DNA of 64,000 nucleotides from Antennarius striatus (GCF_040054535.1 NC_090779.1:20818501-20882500); one strand, 5' to 3'; positions 11,001-25,200 are shown, counted from the first letter of the stretch. Notes: generated by a model not told the origin, from the sequence alone. Made by a program: numbers and translations.

Positions 11001-14000
11001 GCATTCTGGCACCACTGCTGACCTTGAACTGTTGAGAAGGATCATTGCCGGCCCTCTCTGTAACACAAAACTGCTCCTGATGCAATGAAAAGGTGGACTC
11101 CAGCTGTATATATAGACATCCATTTTCACAACAGGCACAGAACAGTCCCGACGCATGCCCGCTCCACAACTCGACAACACCGGCACGATGAGGCGCATCA
11201 TTTCATCTCAAATGGCAACGACAGGTGAGAAATGACAGAACTGCTTCATTGCTGGACTTGGCGGTCTCACCTCATTAAGTTTAATCTGCCTCAGTTCCTC
11301 TTCTGCGCTGGTGAGGGGCAGGGGGGCAGACTGAGCGCTCAGATGTTTTTTGTATCCACTGAGATTCAGTTCCTCCTGAGAGCAAAAAAAAAAAAAGTTT
11401 GACGGCTCTAAATTATTATTATTATCATGCTTCATGTCACTTCAACTGTTGCTGCCATTAGACAAACCTTTGTGGTGGCAAAAATCTCATCCTTGATGTG
11501 CCCCCCTCCAAACTCTTTCTTCAGTGAGGCTCTGGTGCCAGCATATAACATTTTTTGTCGCACCTGTTAAGAATAGAAGGAAAACTTGGATGAGAAATCA
11601 TGAAAAAAATGTGTTTTTTTTAAGTGATGAGTACCATTATTTTTACCATATTACACACTTCATCGTAAAGAGGATTCATTCACAAACATCTCCTTCCCAC
11701 CCAAAAAAACCCCCCAATTTACAAAAATCATTGCTTCATGATGGAACTTGTGATGGGGAAAATGCCTCTCAAACAAACTTGTGCCATAGCAGCTCAAAAA
11801 CTCTGACTTAACAAATCTAATCAGTAAAATAATTCTCCAACAAGTCGGACAAAAATAAATAATAACAAAAACACATTCCAATGATTTAGCGAAGGCAGCA
11901 TCACGTGCCGGCGTTGAGGTGACTGGAGCTCCCAGACAAGCCTGAACCTGAAGCTCCAAGCTTTGCTACAGCTCAGGAATGTTACCGTCAGTCAGGAGAG
12001 TCAGAACAAATCCGAGCTGTTCGGCACCGGTATCCTGCATGGAACCCTATTCTGGTCCATCCTCATAAAGTTCCCCTTTCCACTGCTATAGGAACATTTT
12101 AATGTCTACTTACTGCAGCTTCAATTGCAATGAAGGAACATTTCATGAGGTGACTCATGCGATACTGAAAGGGTCAAGAAAGGGTAAAGAATGCATCGCT
12201 GTTTGTTTATTGGGCATAAAACGAATGGCTGCCTTCATGTGGGCAACCCCACCCATCCGCCATACAAAGCAGAAGATGACACAGAGGTCGGAAAGCGTTT
12301 AATTAAACTGCGGTTTGGTTTTCTTACATTCGAGCTGTCCGGCGACCAGGCCAGCAAGAGCCACTCGTGGCCCTGGTTGTTAGAGGAATCCAGCCGGTAC
12401 AGGATGTAGCACGGGTCGTTAGGCTCCAGGAGGGGCAGCACTAAAGAGTCGTACTCCTTGTCCCATGTCTGTGATGCTTTCTTGGTGGAGCCCAGAATCA
12501 ACGCCTCTGGAAAGTAGATATTTGCCACACAAATTTCAGAAATGCTTGCATATGTTTGTCATGATGGCATCTTAAAGCCGCCCTTCATCTTTGTAGAGTT
12601 ATGGAGGTTTGTATGAACTCGTTATTACTTACCATCTTCAATGACTATTTTTAAGACTCGGTACTCTTCTCCGCTCCTGGCAGAGGCAAAGATGCCCTTC
12701 ACATCATTTCCCGCTGGGTAAAGACAAGGAAAGGGTAAATGGTGAATGGGTTTAGAGCCTGTTTCTGGTTTGACTGACAACTCAATGCGCTTTACAACAG
12801 CAGCCATCATTCACCCATTCACATAGGCAGCTGGACACAACATTAACACGATCATTCACACAGCAGCAGGACAGTCACATAAACCAGACGGGCCAGGGTT
12901 CCACAAAAAATACACAATTATCATCTCACTTGGCTTTAACATACAGAAAACCTTCCGGTCTCCCTTGCATGCCGTTTTAAATTTTAAAAAAAATTGAGTA
13001 TGATTTCCAAACAGTTACAAAACCCAGTGAGTTGAAACAATTATGATAAAAGACATGATTGTAGTTTAAAGGTTTTATGCGACTAATAATAATACTAATA
13101 AAAAATGGCACAGCCATGTGTGTCGTATTGTTATCATTATGTGTGTGTCATGTTGGCTAAAAAGCTGGTGACATTCAAACAAATGTAAGCAGGCAATAAG
13201 GAAGCAAAAAAGTTTAATAAATGTATGAATGTATGAATAAATGAAAGGATGAGTTCAACAAGTACATAGTGTGATGACTGTGACAGGCCTGATTAAGTCA
13301 ACCAGAGGCTTGTTGGGTAACGTTCTATAAATCTGTCTCAAGACTGACTAAAGACACCTTTGACCTGAACTGCAGGCACAAAAAAACCAGCTCTCCTATT
13401 AGCACTCAAAGCTGCAACAGCTGCAGTATTCCTTCAAATGACCCTGCTTTTGAAAAATGGAGAATTTTAGAATTGCAAACGTGTAACATAATTATTCTTT
13501 ATGGGTTTTAAAGCAACCGCATCCACTTTGATCCACGGACGCAGGGCGGCAATTTAATGATGCCTCAGTTTGTTTGCCTCTTTTGATAACTAGAGACTTG
13601 AAGAGTATGGAGGATGAGTTGAATTCCATCATCTTGCCATCTGTGAGGAAGATGGAGCTTACGTGTAATCATACTGTAATTGTTTGAAAGGACAATGAGG
13701 CCAACCATGCAAAAAAAGAAAAAAAAGAAAAAAAAAAGGGCTTGGTTTAATAGGAAGTCCTGGATCATTCTAGCGCGGCTGTGACAATCACCTGACTTAG
13801 AAATATAGAAGACGGCTGTAGCATTTAAATTTAGGAAGACACCAGAACTACAGGTCTATGCCCATGTGGCATGTGTCAATATTCCTCTGGGAACATGACC
13901 ATAATTTTGACACTGCAGTGGTCAGTAAATGAGGTATATTTGGGGCAAACGCGTGTATTATCCATCGTTACTGAGGGTAATCACACAATCAGATTGATTG

Positions 14001-14657
14001 ATACAGATCTTACATATTACAATCTACTCTCATCTCACCTTAACAGTTGTTTTACCTTTAACCAGAGGGGCTCACCACGCCGTGTTGCTCCAGTCGTCAT
14101 AAAAGGGCGTCACACCCTCGTGAATGACATTTTCTTAATGATAGCATATTGCATGGTAAACCAGCGGTATTCGCTACGTCATGGTAACACCGGCCGACCT
14201 GCCAGGCAGGGAGTTTGTTTAAGAGGAAGGCGTCGCCCATGCATTCAGAAGGACACACTAATGTTGCAGGAATTAAAGGTGTAAACTAAAAAAAAAAAAA
14301 AAGCTACGGGTTGAAAGGCTTCTGCGCTATTTTAACAATAATATATACATACTTAGATATAAATATATATATACATATGCTGTTATAGTTTCGATGATCC
14401 ACAAGCTGGATAAACACAAAGATTTATTTCAGACTGCTGCAAGTGCCCAAATAGGACCCCGCTGATCACACACAGCACGGTAGCTCCAAGCTAGCTGAAT
14501 CAGGCTAGCTGACTAGTCGCTAGCTTCCTTCAATGAGCGCTTTCAGGTCTATGCAGCTCGCAATTAAGTCACACAACTCAAAAAGCAAAAAAACCCGAAG
14601 ACACCAATGTTAAAACGAATAAACGCATCTACCTTGAATGCCTGTTTGATGTGACAT
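8008..14657 (-). CDS. twf1: Twinfilin-1 (actin monomer-binding protein), complete, 9 coding exons
   Basis: Twinfilin sequesters ADP-actin monomers, caps and depolymerises filament barbed ends, and binds capping protein; it acts in the cytosol. Exons in transcript order: 14657-14633, 12713-12633, 12506-12328, 11563-11468, 11375-11271, 9278-9153, 8727-8577, 8492-8371, 8175-8008. Phases join to 350 codons plus TAA, the human TWF1 length. The start MSHQTGIQ is encoded alone in the 25-nt first coding exon. The first ADF-homology domain covers about residues 2-139 (SWDKDY-like [35 protein letters not shown]), the linker includes GYKKHL and [12 protein letters not shown], and the second ADF-homology domain covers about 176-313 ([41 protein letters not shown]). 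The tail is basic (KKGRRR) and ends REDDD, as expected for the capping-protein/phosphoinositide-binding tail. TWF1 is preferred over TWF2 because of the MSHQTGIQ start and its place next to irak4. Confidence 0.96.
9279..11270 (-). other. twf1: twf1 intron 5, about 2.0 kb
   Basis: Intron between the exons ending at 11271 and starting at 9278. It has poly-A runs near 10110-10125 and 10500-10540 (plus strand) and a G10 run at about 10991-11000. I see no nested gene; open frames here lack recognisable motifs. Confidence 0.7.
12714..14632 (-). other. twf1: twf1 intron 1, about 1.9 kb
   Basis: Intron between the tiny first coding exon and exon 2. It contains a run of AAAAAAGAAAA units near 13710-13738 and AT dinucleotide stretches near 14340-14380. 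A 137-codon open frame at 13871-14284 on the plus strand shows no domain and is judged a chance frame. Nothing else was recognised. Confidence 0.65.
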
Positions 14658-14800
14658 TATGTCGTTTGTCCGTTAAATGGGAGAAGCAGCTGATCAGGCG
14701 AAACCAGAGAGAACCAGGAACTGAACTACACTGACAAGTCCCGCCCTGTTGATGACGTCACAAGATCCAAACTCGTCTGTAATCAACTTTTAGACTCCCT
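14658..14800 (-). promoter_or_regulatory. twf1: twf1 promoter with CRE palindrome and GC box
   Basis: Immediately upstream of the twf1 start codon are a perfect cAMP-response element TGACGTCA (14753-14760) and a CCGCCC GC box (14741-14746). The start codon at 14657 is only about 100 bp away, so these are well placed for a TATA-less housekeeping promoter. Factor binding is inferred. Confidence 0.55.
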
Positions 14801-14969
14801 ATGTAATTAATTTTTTCAACTTTTTCCATATGAAAAGAAAGTTATAATGACATTTATTTAATAATTTAGTACAACAGTGTTACATAAAAATATATTTCAA
14901 GTATGAAAAATAAACGTTTGTATTGTGTTTCTTCTCATTCTTTTTGTCATAATTCTTTCATGCATGAAT

Positions 14970-15105
14970 GAATGAATTATAATTATTACTATTACTGTTA
15001 TTATTATTATTATTATTAATATTAGTAGTAGTAGCAGTGGTAGTAGTAGTAGTATTGGTATTACTATTATTATTACTGGTGTTGTTACTGTTGTTGTCAT
15101 TATTT
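14970..15105. repeat. Compound trinucleotide microsatellite (ATT/AGT/GTT)
   Basis: Stacked imperfect runs of ATT, TAG/AGT and GTT units. Together they give spurious Ile/Leu/Val-rich open frames on both strands. Confidence 0.9.
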
Positions 15106-15169
15106 ATTTTCTTATTTAGATTCTCTTGCTTGACCCATTTTTTTTGTAAGACCTCCTTTTTTTATTTTG

Positions 15170-15430
15170 ATTTGGGTCTGAGAACCTCAGCATCTTCATC
15201 TCTGCTACCTCCAGCTCTGTCTCCTGTCTTTTCCTCAGTGACACTGTCTAGTCTAGACCAAACATCATCTCTGGTCTCACCACAGTTTTGTACACCTTTC
15301 CTTTCATTTTAGCTGAAACTCTTCTATCACACATCACACCTGACACTTTCTCCACCCGTTCCATCCTGCCTGTACACGCTTCTTCACCTCTGTTCCACAC
15401 TCTCCATTCCTCTGGACTGTTGGAGGATTT
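15170..15430 (-). repeat. Probable antisense fragment of a non-LTR retrotransposon (LINE) reverse transcriptase region
   Basis: The plus strand is rich in 'ctcctgtctt', 'ctcaccac', 'gtacac' and 'cttcttcacctctgttccacactc' phrases. These recur in reverse-complemented LINE coding sequence in many teleost genomes. No intact open frame remains, so it is a short dead 5'-truncated copy. The assignment is from recall; other repeat origins are possible. Confidence 0.4.
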
Positions 15431-15939
15431 GAAGTATTTATAGGGTCAACAGGAGAAGAAAGGAGAAGAAGATTCGTGATAACGGAGATATTTCCCGTCT
15501 CTCGTGGGAGCAAATCTTATTTGGCATGAAATCCTGTAACATCTGGAGGCCCCCGAGCTTCTTGCCTTTCATATTTGTCCCTCCTAGTCGTGGTTAAATT
15601 AATAAAATAATGAATTTTACAGCGACAGAACCATCCTGTCACCGGAGGGAGCGTCAGCTGTGTCACACCGGACACGACCCGGGTCATAACACCTTCAAAA
15701 TAAGAGCATGAAATACCCTGCTACAGCCACAACGTGCGTTTTTTTTACACTGCAGAATTTATATACAAGAGATCAATTTAAATTTATTCATTTTCATAAA
15801 GAAGATATGAACAGACTTAAATGCCATGCTGTTAATGTAAGCAAACTGATCGCGACTTTAGCTTGTGTAGCTGTTACCCAACTATATTACACAAACAAAC
15901 ATCTGTTCTTATTCATCTTATTTCGAAAGGTGTGATCGG

Positions 15940-16420
15940 AAGTTGTGTTCGTATTGACGCGCATGGCGTTTCACTGATGCTATGCGTGCCGTTTGAATCC
16001 AACCATCTCCATCCTCCGTCCCACCGACACCACAGAAACTGAACAGCGTGGCAGGAACCCGCTGACGAAGCAGCCGGCCGTGGAAGTCCACCCGGCGTGC
16101 GGACGCTCCAGCACAATGGCAGAGGATTTGGGGGCGCCTCTGGTTTATACCAACAACAGGTCGCAAGGATAATTCCATCCAAGCCCCACCATTATCTCCC
16201 CGTGTTTGGGATGATCAGAGCGCCTCTCCTTGACTGATGTGGGGAGAAAGCCGTGCGGGAGAGGGTCTCCTCGTCCTGGCTGTCGACTGAGAGAAGCAGG
16301 TGCGTGGATGAGCGGGATTTGACGCGCACGCACAGTGAAATAACGGGATGCTGGTTTGCGGGGACGTGCGCAATTTTCGGCCGCTCCAGATTTGACTGGG
16401 ATCATCCACATTTAAATTGT
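15940..16420 (+). promoter_or_regulatory. tmem117: tmem117 promoter / CpG-rich first non-coding exon (candidate)
   Basis: This GC- and CpG-rich block stands out from the AT-rich surroundings and lies upstream of the tmem117 coding start. A donor-like AAGCAG then GTGCGT at about 16294-16305 could join to the acceptor before 17498 (CTTTCAG). The exon carrying the start codon would then begin at 17498. Minus-strand open frames here (15913-16411) look like by-products of GC-richness. A second TGACGTCA lies at 16492-16499. Confidence 0.45.
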
Positions 16421-17537
16421 GTAATCAGATCAATCCAGCCCGGTTTATTGTGTCATCTCCGAGATACGTGGTGTTGACTTGATGTGATATTTGACGTCAT
16501 CAGTGTAGTGGAATTAAATGGGATGTGTGTATTCTCTTTTACCTGGTGGTCCAGTAAGAAATTGGCACTTATAATATTGTTTGATATATTATTTTATGGT
16601 GTTACAGAATGTAACTTAGTCCTGGACATATAGCCCAGATCTTTTACATTATATTAGTAATTTTATGAATTACACAAATTACAGTTTATTATCATGTTAT
16701 CCAGTCTTGAGTCCCAGTTTGCATGTTTCTGCTGTTTTCGTGGCCTCCTTTGGATACTCCATCACCATAAACTTTAAGCACTGTCCTCCCAAAAGTAGGA
16801 ACTGGGTTTCAAAGTCTAGGAAACTAATTTTGCATTTCACCAGGATAATTCATCAATTGCAAAGCTAGTGGTTGCCCTAATAGAGGTGCAAAAGCAAACA
16901 CGATGCTGGTGAAATTAAATATCCACATGGGTGTTCCACTCTATTCCGGCTCTATTCCTGTAGCTGTGACACCGTTCTCAATTCCCACTGATGGATATTT
17001 AGGGAAACGGTGTCAAAGACAGGAGCTGGTTTGGAAAGATCTGTCTAGAAGAGTCAGACTTCTCACAGGGGTGGCCTTAGGTCATTTGGGAGTTTAAGGG
17101 TGAGTGAATAAAGTCGAGTTTAAATATACAGAGGATGAGTGACTGAAGCTGCTTGGTAAGTGTTCCACATAAAGATAAATAACCGTCAGATGCTTTTAAG
17201 GGAGCTCAGCGCTTCACAGCTAGACTCAAGGCTCCAGGTACAGCGTTCACATCTCGGCTTACCGTCGATTTAAAACCTCTTAAAGAGGTTTTCTGCAGAG
17301 TCCGCAACTTTTCATTGTCATGCAACTTTTTATTTTATTTGTACCTCCATTTCCCTTCAGTTATTGCGCAAATCTGTTGTTGTTTCACATCACAGTTGTT
17401 TGAATATTGCATAATCCTAATCCATGCCAAACCTCAATTGTATTCCAACCGTTAATCTGACTCAGTATCTGAAATATGCGCTTTCTCTGCCTTTCAGGTG
17501 CAGTGTGGCCGGGTGAGGGGGGGGGGGTCCAAGCAGG

Positions 17538-19242
17538 ATGGAAATAGATGCCTGTTTTCGCTACTATTTCCAACACCCGTGGTCGCGTCTCCTTGTGGCC
17601 TACCTCGTCACCTTCTTCAACTTCCTCATCTTTGCAGAGGACCCCGTGTCTCACAGTCAGACAGAGGCGCATATGATTGTTGTGGGGAACTGTTTCTCCT
17701 TCCTGTTCAACAAGTACCCCGGCCTCGGATGGAACATCCTGAAAGTAGTGTGCTGGATTCTGGCCATAATCAGCGGTCTATTAGCCGGGAAGTTCATATT
17801 CCACCGCCAGCTCTTTGGTAAGTCACCCGCACAGTAATGCAATGGAATGTGCAGCGCAATGACTCTCCGGAGGGAGGGAACCTCCTTCCTGCGTTGTTTT
17901 TTGTTATGGCTGTTCATCGCTCTGCAACACCTCCCTCTGCTTTTTGTGAATACAGTACTAGCATAATTAAAGACATCTTTGTATCCATGCTACTCATATT
18001 TATCTTCACGTTTCTGCCTTTCTTCTGTCTTATCAGCTCTCAGATCAAATTACAGCTGTTTCCGTGTCAGTTAGGCTTGTGATTATTATATTTTTATTAC
18101 CATACCATTTGTTTTGTGTGAGTTTTTAGCTTTTAAAGTGATTTCAGAAGTGTCTGCAAATATGGTATTTTTACAAAACCAGAGTCTAAAAAATATCTCA
18201 TAATAACTAAGTGAGTATTGTTCAGGCTTTGCAGCACAGTATCCATCTCCGTATTTTTTTCTGGCACTCATGTTGTTCAGTTTCTTCACTTCTTTCGACT
18301 CTTTGATGCATTTCCTCTCACCATCTTCTTCACATCTTCCAACCTCCTCTCTCTTGCCCTCCTCTTCCATTTCAGCATCCACTTGTACATCTTTGACTCC
18401 AATCCCAGCAACCGATCATTTGCTTAAACTGTGGAGCAGTTCACGGTGCTTCCCTATTCAAGTCCCTATTTAAATTCCGACTCAGTTCACAACTCACTTA
18501 GGCTCGGTTATTATTGCCTGTCCTTCTCGAAATGAACAATTAATGACTGTAATTGGGGGGAGGCAGAGAAAGGGGAAAGGGTGATCATCTCCTCTGAGCA
18601 GATATAGAAAGCCAAGATGACAGGATTCATTCTGCAAATACAGAACCCTCACTCAGAGGGGAAATGAATATTTGCTTTTTGAGCTGTGCCTTTCCTGTAC
18701 ACAGTGGACGAGTTATTGGATCAGATAATAACCAGCTGCTCTATCCTCATTTTCATTGAATGCTATGTTTCCCTACTTAGAATCCAGTTTTCATCCACAG
18801 GATTCAGGATTATTGAATGTTGTTGCATGTAGAATCCTTGGAGATATTTTTAATGCTGTTTTTTGACACTTAAATCTGAAATGAAAAATAGATTTTTAAT
18901 CATCAGATTGAAAATCAAAAAAATCAAAAAAATCTGCACAGAGCAACCTAGGGCGCTTGTTTATGAAAAATATGGGTTCTATACCAAATGTGGGTTCTAT
19001 ACTGGTGTCAGCAAATATAAACTGGACTCGAGTGGACTTATTTAAAAAAATAAAAAAAATCCCATCTGAGATATTTGGAGTAGCCCATGAATGCAGAGGG
19101 TTTTATTTTGGTCAATATTTCAGTTTGCATTTTTTGAGAGTAAAATGAGGATATCGCTGTTCTCTTGTCACTGCTTGTCTGATTGTCTGAATTAATTTAT
19201 TGATTTGAATTTGATCTATTCTAATGTACGTATTCCTTCTGA

Positions 19243-19292
<50 letters not shown>

Positions 19293-22200
19293 GTGCGCAT
19301 GAGAGTTGCGCATGTAAGAAAGGACATATGACGAGAATCTGTGGCAGAGGGCAGAGAGAGAGGAGGCCGGTGCGGATCAGTTATGTAATCTCAGCTCAGT
19401 TGGGACGTAAGGGTTGTACTCTAGAACCAGACCCACTGTAAGGTATGTCATCTATTATACAGTAGATCCATCCCACATATACTCCCCCTCCACTGTCACT
19501 GCACATCAGGATGCTGTAGTAAAGCCTGTTACCTGCATCCACCCTCTGTTTTTAGTGGATTCTTGTCTATACAAAGAGCAGCCCGGTCTTTCCTGTCATT
19601 TTAAATATGTTTTCAGCGACGCTTCACAAATCATTCCTGTTTTTGAAAAATGACACATCGCCTGCATAATTCATGACTGCCGAGAAAAGCATTTCTGGAC
19701 CTCTTCCTCAGTACCACAATATTTAGCCGCCGCCTTGAGGAGCAGTCATCACATCAGTCATGCTTTTCAATTGCACCGCTCCACAAGACGTGCAGGTTTA
19801 TTCTCCCTTTGACAAAAAGAGGATAAACTTTTGAAGATGAATGTCCTTTGACAGATTTTGTGATCTGAAACTGCAGCCGAGGATCAAGGAGCAGCGTGCC
19901 GCCGTCCCGATCAGCCACTCAAAGCGATGTGTGCTCTCTAATGGAGTGAACCGCTGCCGATGACTTCTGGTCATTCAGGGGCCGACTGGCTGTCATTATG
20001 CATTTGCATGAAGTCTGAGGTCACGGAGGGTGTGTGAGCTGTCGATTTCAGCTGGAGTGTTTGTGTGCTTTCAGCCGTGGATCACTTTAAGCCATCTTTT
20101 TCTATTTTCAGACAGGAACTCCTTGGTGCAGATCCTCATCTTACTTAAGATTTTGTTTCAATTTCTCAATGAGAAATGAAAAATGCAATTTAGTCAAAGT
20201 CACTTTAGATGGAAGCATAATGCGGGCAATATTAGATTTCACATTGGAAACATAAAACGTTTGGATAATACTTTTTATCAAAGGTGAAAGGTGTTTCGCT
20301 TCTCTCATAATATAATATAGTAGACTGTCATCAGCATGACAGTGAGGCTTTAAGACAAGTCAGTAATTTACAGGTGAATTACTCTGTCTTTCTCTCATGC
20401 ACACACACTCACACACACACACACAGAGGACAAAAATAAATGCATTTTGAGATACTTTTTTACAAAGTGATTGATTTAAGGTGGCAGGTTCACTTATTGC
20501 CACAATCGAGGGAAGTGACAGCGAATGGCGATTAAACCTTCTCTTGACGACTTCTCAGAATGTCCCATTTCTACGGGTCGAATCATGTGGGGGGGAGATT
20601 CTGTCAAATCCAAACATTCATCTTAACCTCGAACAGAATTATCCTCACTAATACCACCTGTCTGTCCTGCTGTTAAATATCAAGCAGGAGTTCTCTGATT
20701 GTGTGAAGACAAATACGAGGAAATGGTCATCTTCAGACATGTCCTGCAAAGCTAGGCTAAGCTAGGCCAACAGGCTACTGTCTGTGGATTCGTATTTAAA
20801 AGACAACATGAAAGCATGATCAACCGCGTCCTCGAGAATGTAAAGTAATTCCTTTTTAAAGTGTATTGTTGAGACTGTGTATTTTTTTTGTAGCCTCTTT
20901 GCAACAGAAGCATTCAGCAGATTCTTTTTTTTTTCTTCTTTGTGCTCAAAAGCACTGAAATTGTTTTTCAGGTTGTGTAAATATGCCAAAATCTGTGTGA
21001 AATTATTGTAAATATGAAAAAATCTCCTATGATCAGTTTCTGTCAGTGATGCAGGGTCACGCAGCAATAAAGCTCTGAAGCGTTAAACCATTTCCCATAA
21101 ATCTCATGACACTTTTTGATAATTGGAAATTTGCACTCACAGTTTCACGTAACAGTAATTCCATTCATTCAGCAACTGCCTGTTTCCACTTTAATGACCT
21201 TAATGGCAAAAAATGCGCCAGGCAACAAGGTGATGATTTGTTCCGTAAATCCCGATGCTATTGGATGCTGGCCTCAGTCGTGCGCATGAGACGCAGAGTT
21301 CGAGAAACTTGATTGGTTGCTCTGTTGTGTGAGTTCCTCTTGTCCCTTTTCTCTCAACTTGATGATTGTCGCCTGCAGGACACCATCTGGGTTCTGTCAT
21401 ATGTTATTACTGTAGCCATGCAAAGACCAGGCTGGCTTCTGCACGGCGCTGCATGGCTGCAGGTCAGAAGGATGACTGTGTGTTTGTTCAAGTGGATGGG
21501 TGGAGGCTTTTTGCATACTTTTTTGTGTGTATGTATTGTCGTTGCCAACCGCGGCTTGAATTTCTGTTTTATATTATTGTAAATGGAATACATTCCACTT
21601 TTTTTTTCATTAAATCAAGGCACCTATCAATAATCAATATAGCGATGAGTTGCAGGTTTGCGTGGCTGCAGATATTTTCATGTCTAATGGTTTTCCAAAG
21701 GTCTGTGTGTGAATATGTTTTATGTGGGGTGAAAACAGTTCAAAATCCCTTCAAAAATATGGCAGGAAAAATGTGGATTTTTAATTTTTAAAAAATTGTT
21801 ATGAAATTTTGTTTTGTTAGCTTTGTTAATATATATGGTGTTCAAATTACAAAAATTTAAAAAAAAATTTTTAAAAACCTGCAAGCAGTGGTCGCAGTTT
21901 AATTCAATTTCTGATCAGCGCCGGACTTTAAAATTACGTATATTTTTGATGATACATCGATTTTCCTGAATATTTTTGTCTCTTCTCTGCAATTGTAGCG
22001 CCTCTCTAGAGTGGTTTCTCTATTAGCGAGAGGTGGCTAACCTGTGTTCTTTATTTAATGTGGGTTTCTATAGTATATTTGTTAGGCTTCACTTACTTTT
22101 AACCCTTAATCTTAACTTTAACGTAATTATTTGATTTAAACTTAAATTGATACCTCGATCAAGAAACACAACTGTTTTATAGAAATAAGAATATTTACTT

Positions 22201-25200
22201 AAGGTAGAAAATCATATACTTCAATATCAAACAACAAAAAGCACAGCTCAATAGGCAATATATAATCACATTAACAAAATAAGGGCCCAATATAATAAAA
22301 CAAAACAGCATTAAAGGCAGTTCAAGTTCAACTTAAATAATGCAACCGTTGCAGGCCCAAACGTCGCTTGTGTGCGGTGTAGCCTCAAACAAATGGCTGC
22401 TTCACCTTTCAGGTAAAAGAGAAAGAGAAAGAGGTACCTTCCTTTAGAGTTGAGTTTCTCAGAGGCACAGGGTCCCAAACAGAAGCAGACGGAACGATGG
22501 TGGCCGATGTAGGGGAAGCGATGGTGGCAGGTGTGGTGAAGGCGATGGTGGCAGGTGTGGTCCTTCTACACAGACTTTGCTCCTCAAGGTTGCTAGTTGC
22601 TAGCACGCTTATAAAACTATTGTCCACGTTTGTCTTCTTTCGAGAGTTCGGGTTGAACTCATGCATCAAATAACTTTCACAAAAAAAACATCCTCACTCC
22701 CACTAGTCACTCCCCACACACCAACTAACCACTAACGACACACTAAACACATACCAATCACACACTGATCACACACTGATCACACACACCTGGTCGCGTG
22801 TCTCTCCCCTCATTAAATCGGCACTCTTTCAGTCGCTCGCCCCTGTGTCCTTTGACCCAGGATGTAATGCGGTCGTTCCCCAAAACTCAAACATAAACAA
22901 ATACATATTTAAAACATCAACACATATTTCACATAAGCAGAGTAGTTAACACATGAGCATAACATTTCTCTTCACAAAAAGAATTAATGTTTTTAACTTC
23001 AAATATTGTATTTATATTTATTAATATTTTAACCTTTTTACCCTTAAATATTATTATATTTATAGTTATTAACTGATATTGATTATCTAACTTATTATTT
23101 AATTCAGGAAATTATTAATTGAAATGAATAAATTTTAACAGGGTTACACAATGTTTCATCGAGGAAACCTCAGATTGCAGTGTTGCGAGTTGATCCGTAT
23201 CGCTGATGTGAAGTTCTCTGTATAATTATCAGCCTCCTGATTATGCAAGATTCATCAACCTTATGCTGCCCTATGTGTTTTCTGTCTGCCCAGCCTCCAC
23301 AACCCCAAAGCCGTCCTCCATCTCTATAAATAACGTCTGATTGATGTGGTGTCATCGCCCGGCTCTCCCCAATCTTTTACTTCCTGTCTGAATTTCTCAG
23401 GTGTTGATGTTTTTGATGCCTTATACAACATGGACCTATACAGTAATGTCTGTGCTGAGTAATGTGATTAATGTAATGTCTTTCTTTTACGACATTAAAG
23501 AAAAATCTTCTTGATATACAAACGCAAAATTAAAATGGCGGTTCGTTTTCTATTTTGTGGTTTCATAAAGCTACAGATGGCCGACGTTGTTGGAAAGACG
23601 GTATTTGCCCTTGTCCCTCGTGGATTAAACCACGTGTCTGTGTGCTTGCAGAAGAGGCCTAATAACAAAAGGTGTTTGCGCAGCAGACTGGGACACAAAG
23701 ACGGCAATACTGACTAGAGCTGGCAAACAAAGGAAGCCAGCCGGTAGGAAATTGCTCATTTACCTGATGTTTGACTCCTTCGGTCTGGACCCGAGCTATC
23801 AATAACTTAATGAGGTCTTCTAACTGTTGCACTGGATTAGGTACTCTGGTATAGCAGGCTGGTCTCAGGCTCCCTGTGGAGGGAGTTGTGTTGTCATTTC
23901 CCACCCATGATTTATTATCCAGATGCTTACTTACAGAGGAGTCCAGCTCCCGGGGAAGATAGCGGCCTTAGTCATGGCTATTCCCCAAACTCTCAAGTGA
24001 CACTACAGCCCAGTGCGTCTGTGATGAATAGTGATGTTGGCGCTAGCGTCGTTACCAATTTGGGTTTGTGCCTTTTGTGAGAATGTTCATTAGGATCCCC
24101 AAGGAGCGTTAGGAGATGTTCTGATGCTTCAGATCCAATAGGGATGCAGCAGAGTGGCAAGTATAAGAAAAAAACCCACTTTCCTTTGTTTGTCTGTGAA
24201 GCTTCTCAATTATTCAGCACATTAGCAAGCAGATTTCCTTGTTTTCTTTCGATCGTTCCATGATTGGAGGATTAACTTTGGTCTGCATGGGAGTAAATCA
24301 CTGCATTCAACTCTTTCTGTACTGAATAAATAGAAATTAGAATATGCTGACTTGGCTCCTGGGAAAGTATGATGGCCATTACTAAACCTTTATACAGTAC
24401 GACGGTATGTAGATGACATCATCAGGACAACATTATCAGCTAAACAAGTAGATACTGGTTGCAGGCAAGATGTAAAATGTCAAAATGAAGATCAGAATAT
24501 TCATTCATTCATTTTCAGTATCACTGGAGCCTATCCCAGTGGGCTTATGGGCATTAGACGAGGAGTTGTTCCAGACACGTTGCCTGTGCATCGCAGAACC
24601 ACACAAAAGATGAACAACCATTCACTCACACCTATGGACAATTTGGAACCAAGAAGTTCACCTAAACTGCATGTTTTTGGAGGTGGGAGGAAACCAGAAG
24701 ACCCGGAGAGAACCCAAACAGCATGTTTTTATTAAAATGGAAAATATACCATCATGTGGTTTAACACTGATTTTACACTGACCAGTGTAATATCTTTTTA
24801 ATTGTAGGGATTCAGTTGAAGAGTTTACTTGCAAAATTAACATTTATCATGGGCTCATGTGTAACAGAAGAGTCCACACGATAAAATGTAATAAGGAATT
24901 TAAAAAAAAGCCCGTCATTGGTTTAGCTCAGTTGTCCCAACTCTCCTACTGGTCCTGCAGCAAAGTCTTTTGTATCGTCCTCCTTTCAGGGCCAGCAGTT
25001 TCTTCTGGAACTGTTCGCTCGCCATGATATACAACACCGGGTCCAGGCAGCAACTCACGCTACACATGGCCTCCAGGTACTCATAAGAGGCAAACAGAAC
25101 ATCGGTGTTGGAGAAGGTGATCTGATTGTGTGTCCTCATGATCACCAGGGTGACGATCATGACGTGGTACGGCACGAAGGAGAACACAAAGACCAGAACT

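Noticed and set aside
13871..14284. 137-codon plus-strand open frame inside twf1 intron 1
   Set aside because: No domain, signal peptide or similarity that I recognise, and no supporting splice structure; a chance frame.
15913..16411. Several 64-89 codon minus-strand frames in the CpG-rich block
   Set aside because: Overlapping frames in GC-rich DNA with few stop codons; the position fits the tmem117 5' region better than a new gene.
22409..22669. 86-codon minus-strand frame with Ala-Thr-Ile repeats
   Set aside because: The repeat comes from the 24-bp minisatellite inside the candidate LTR; no known protein family.
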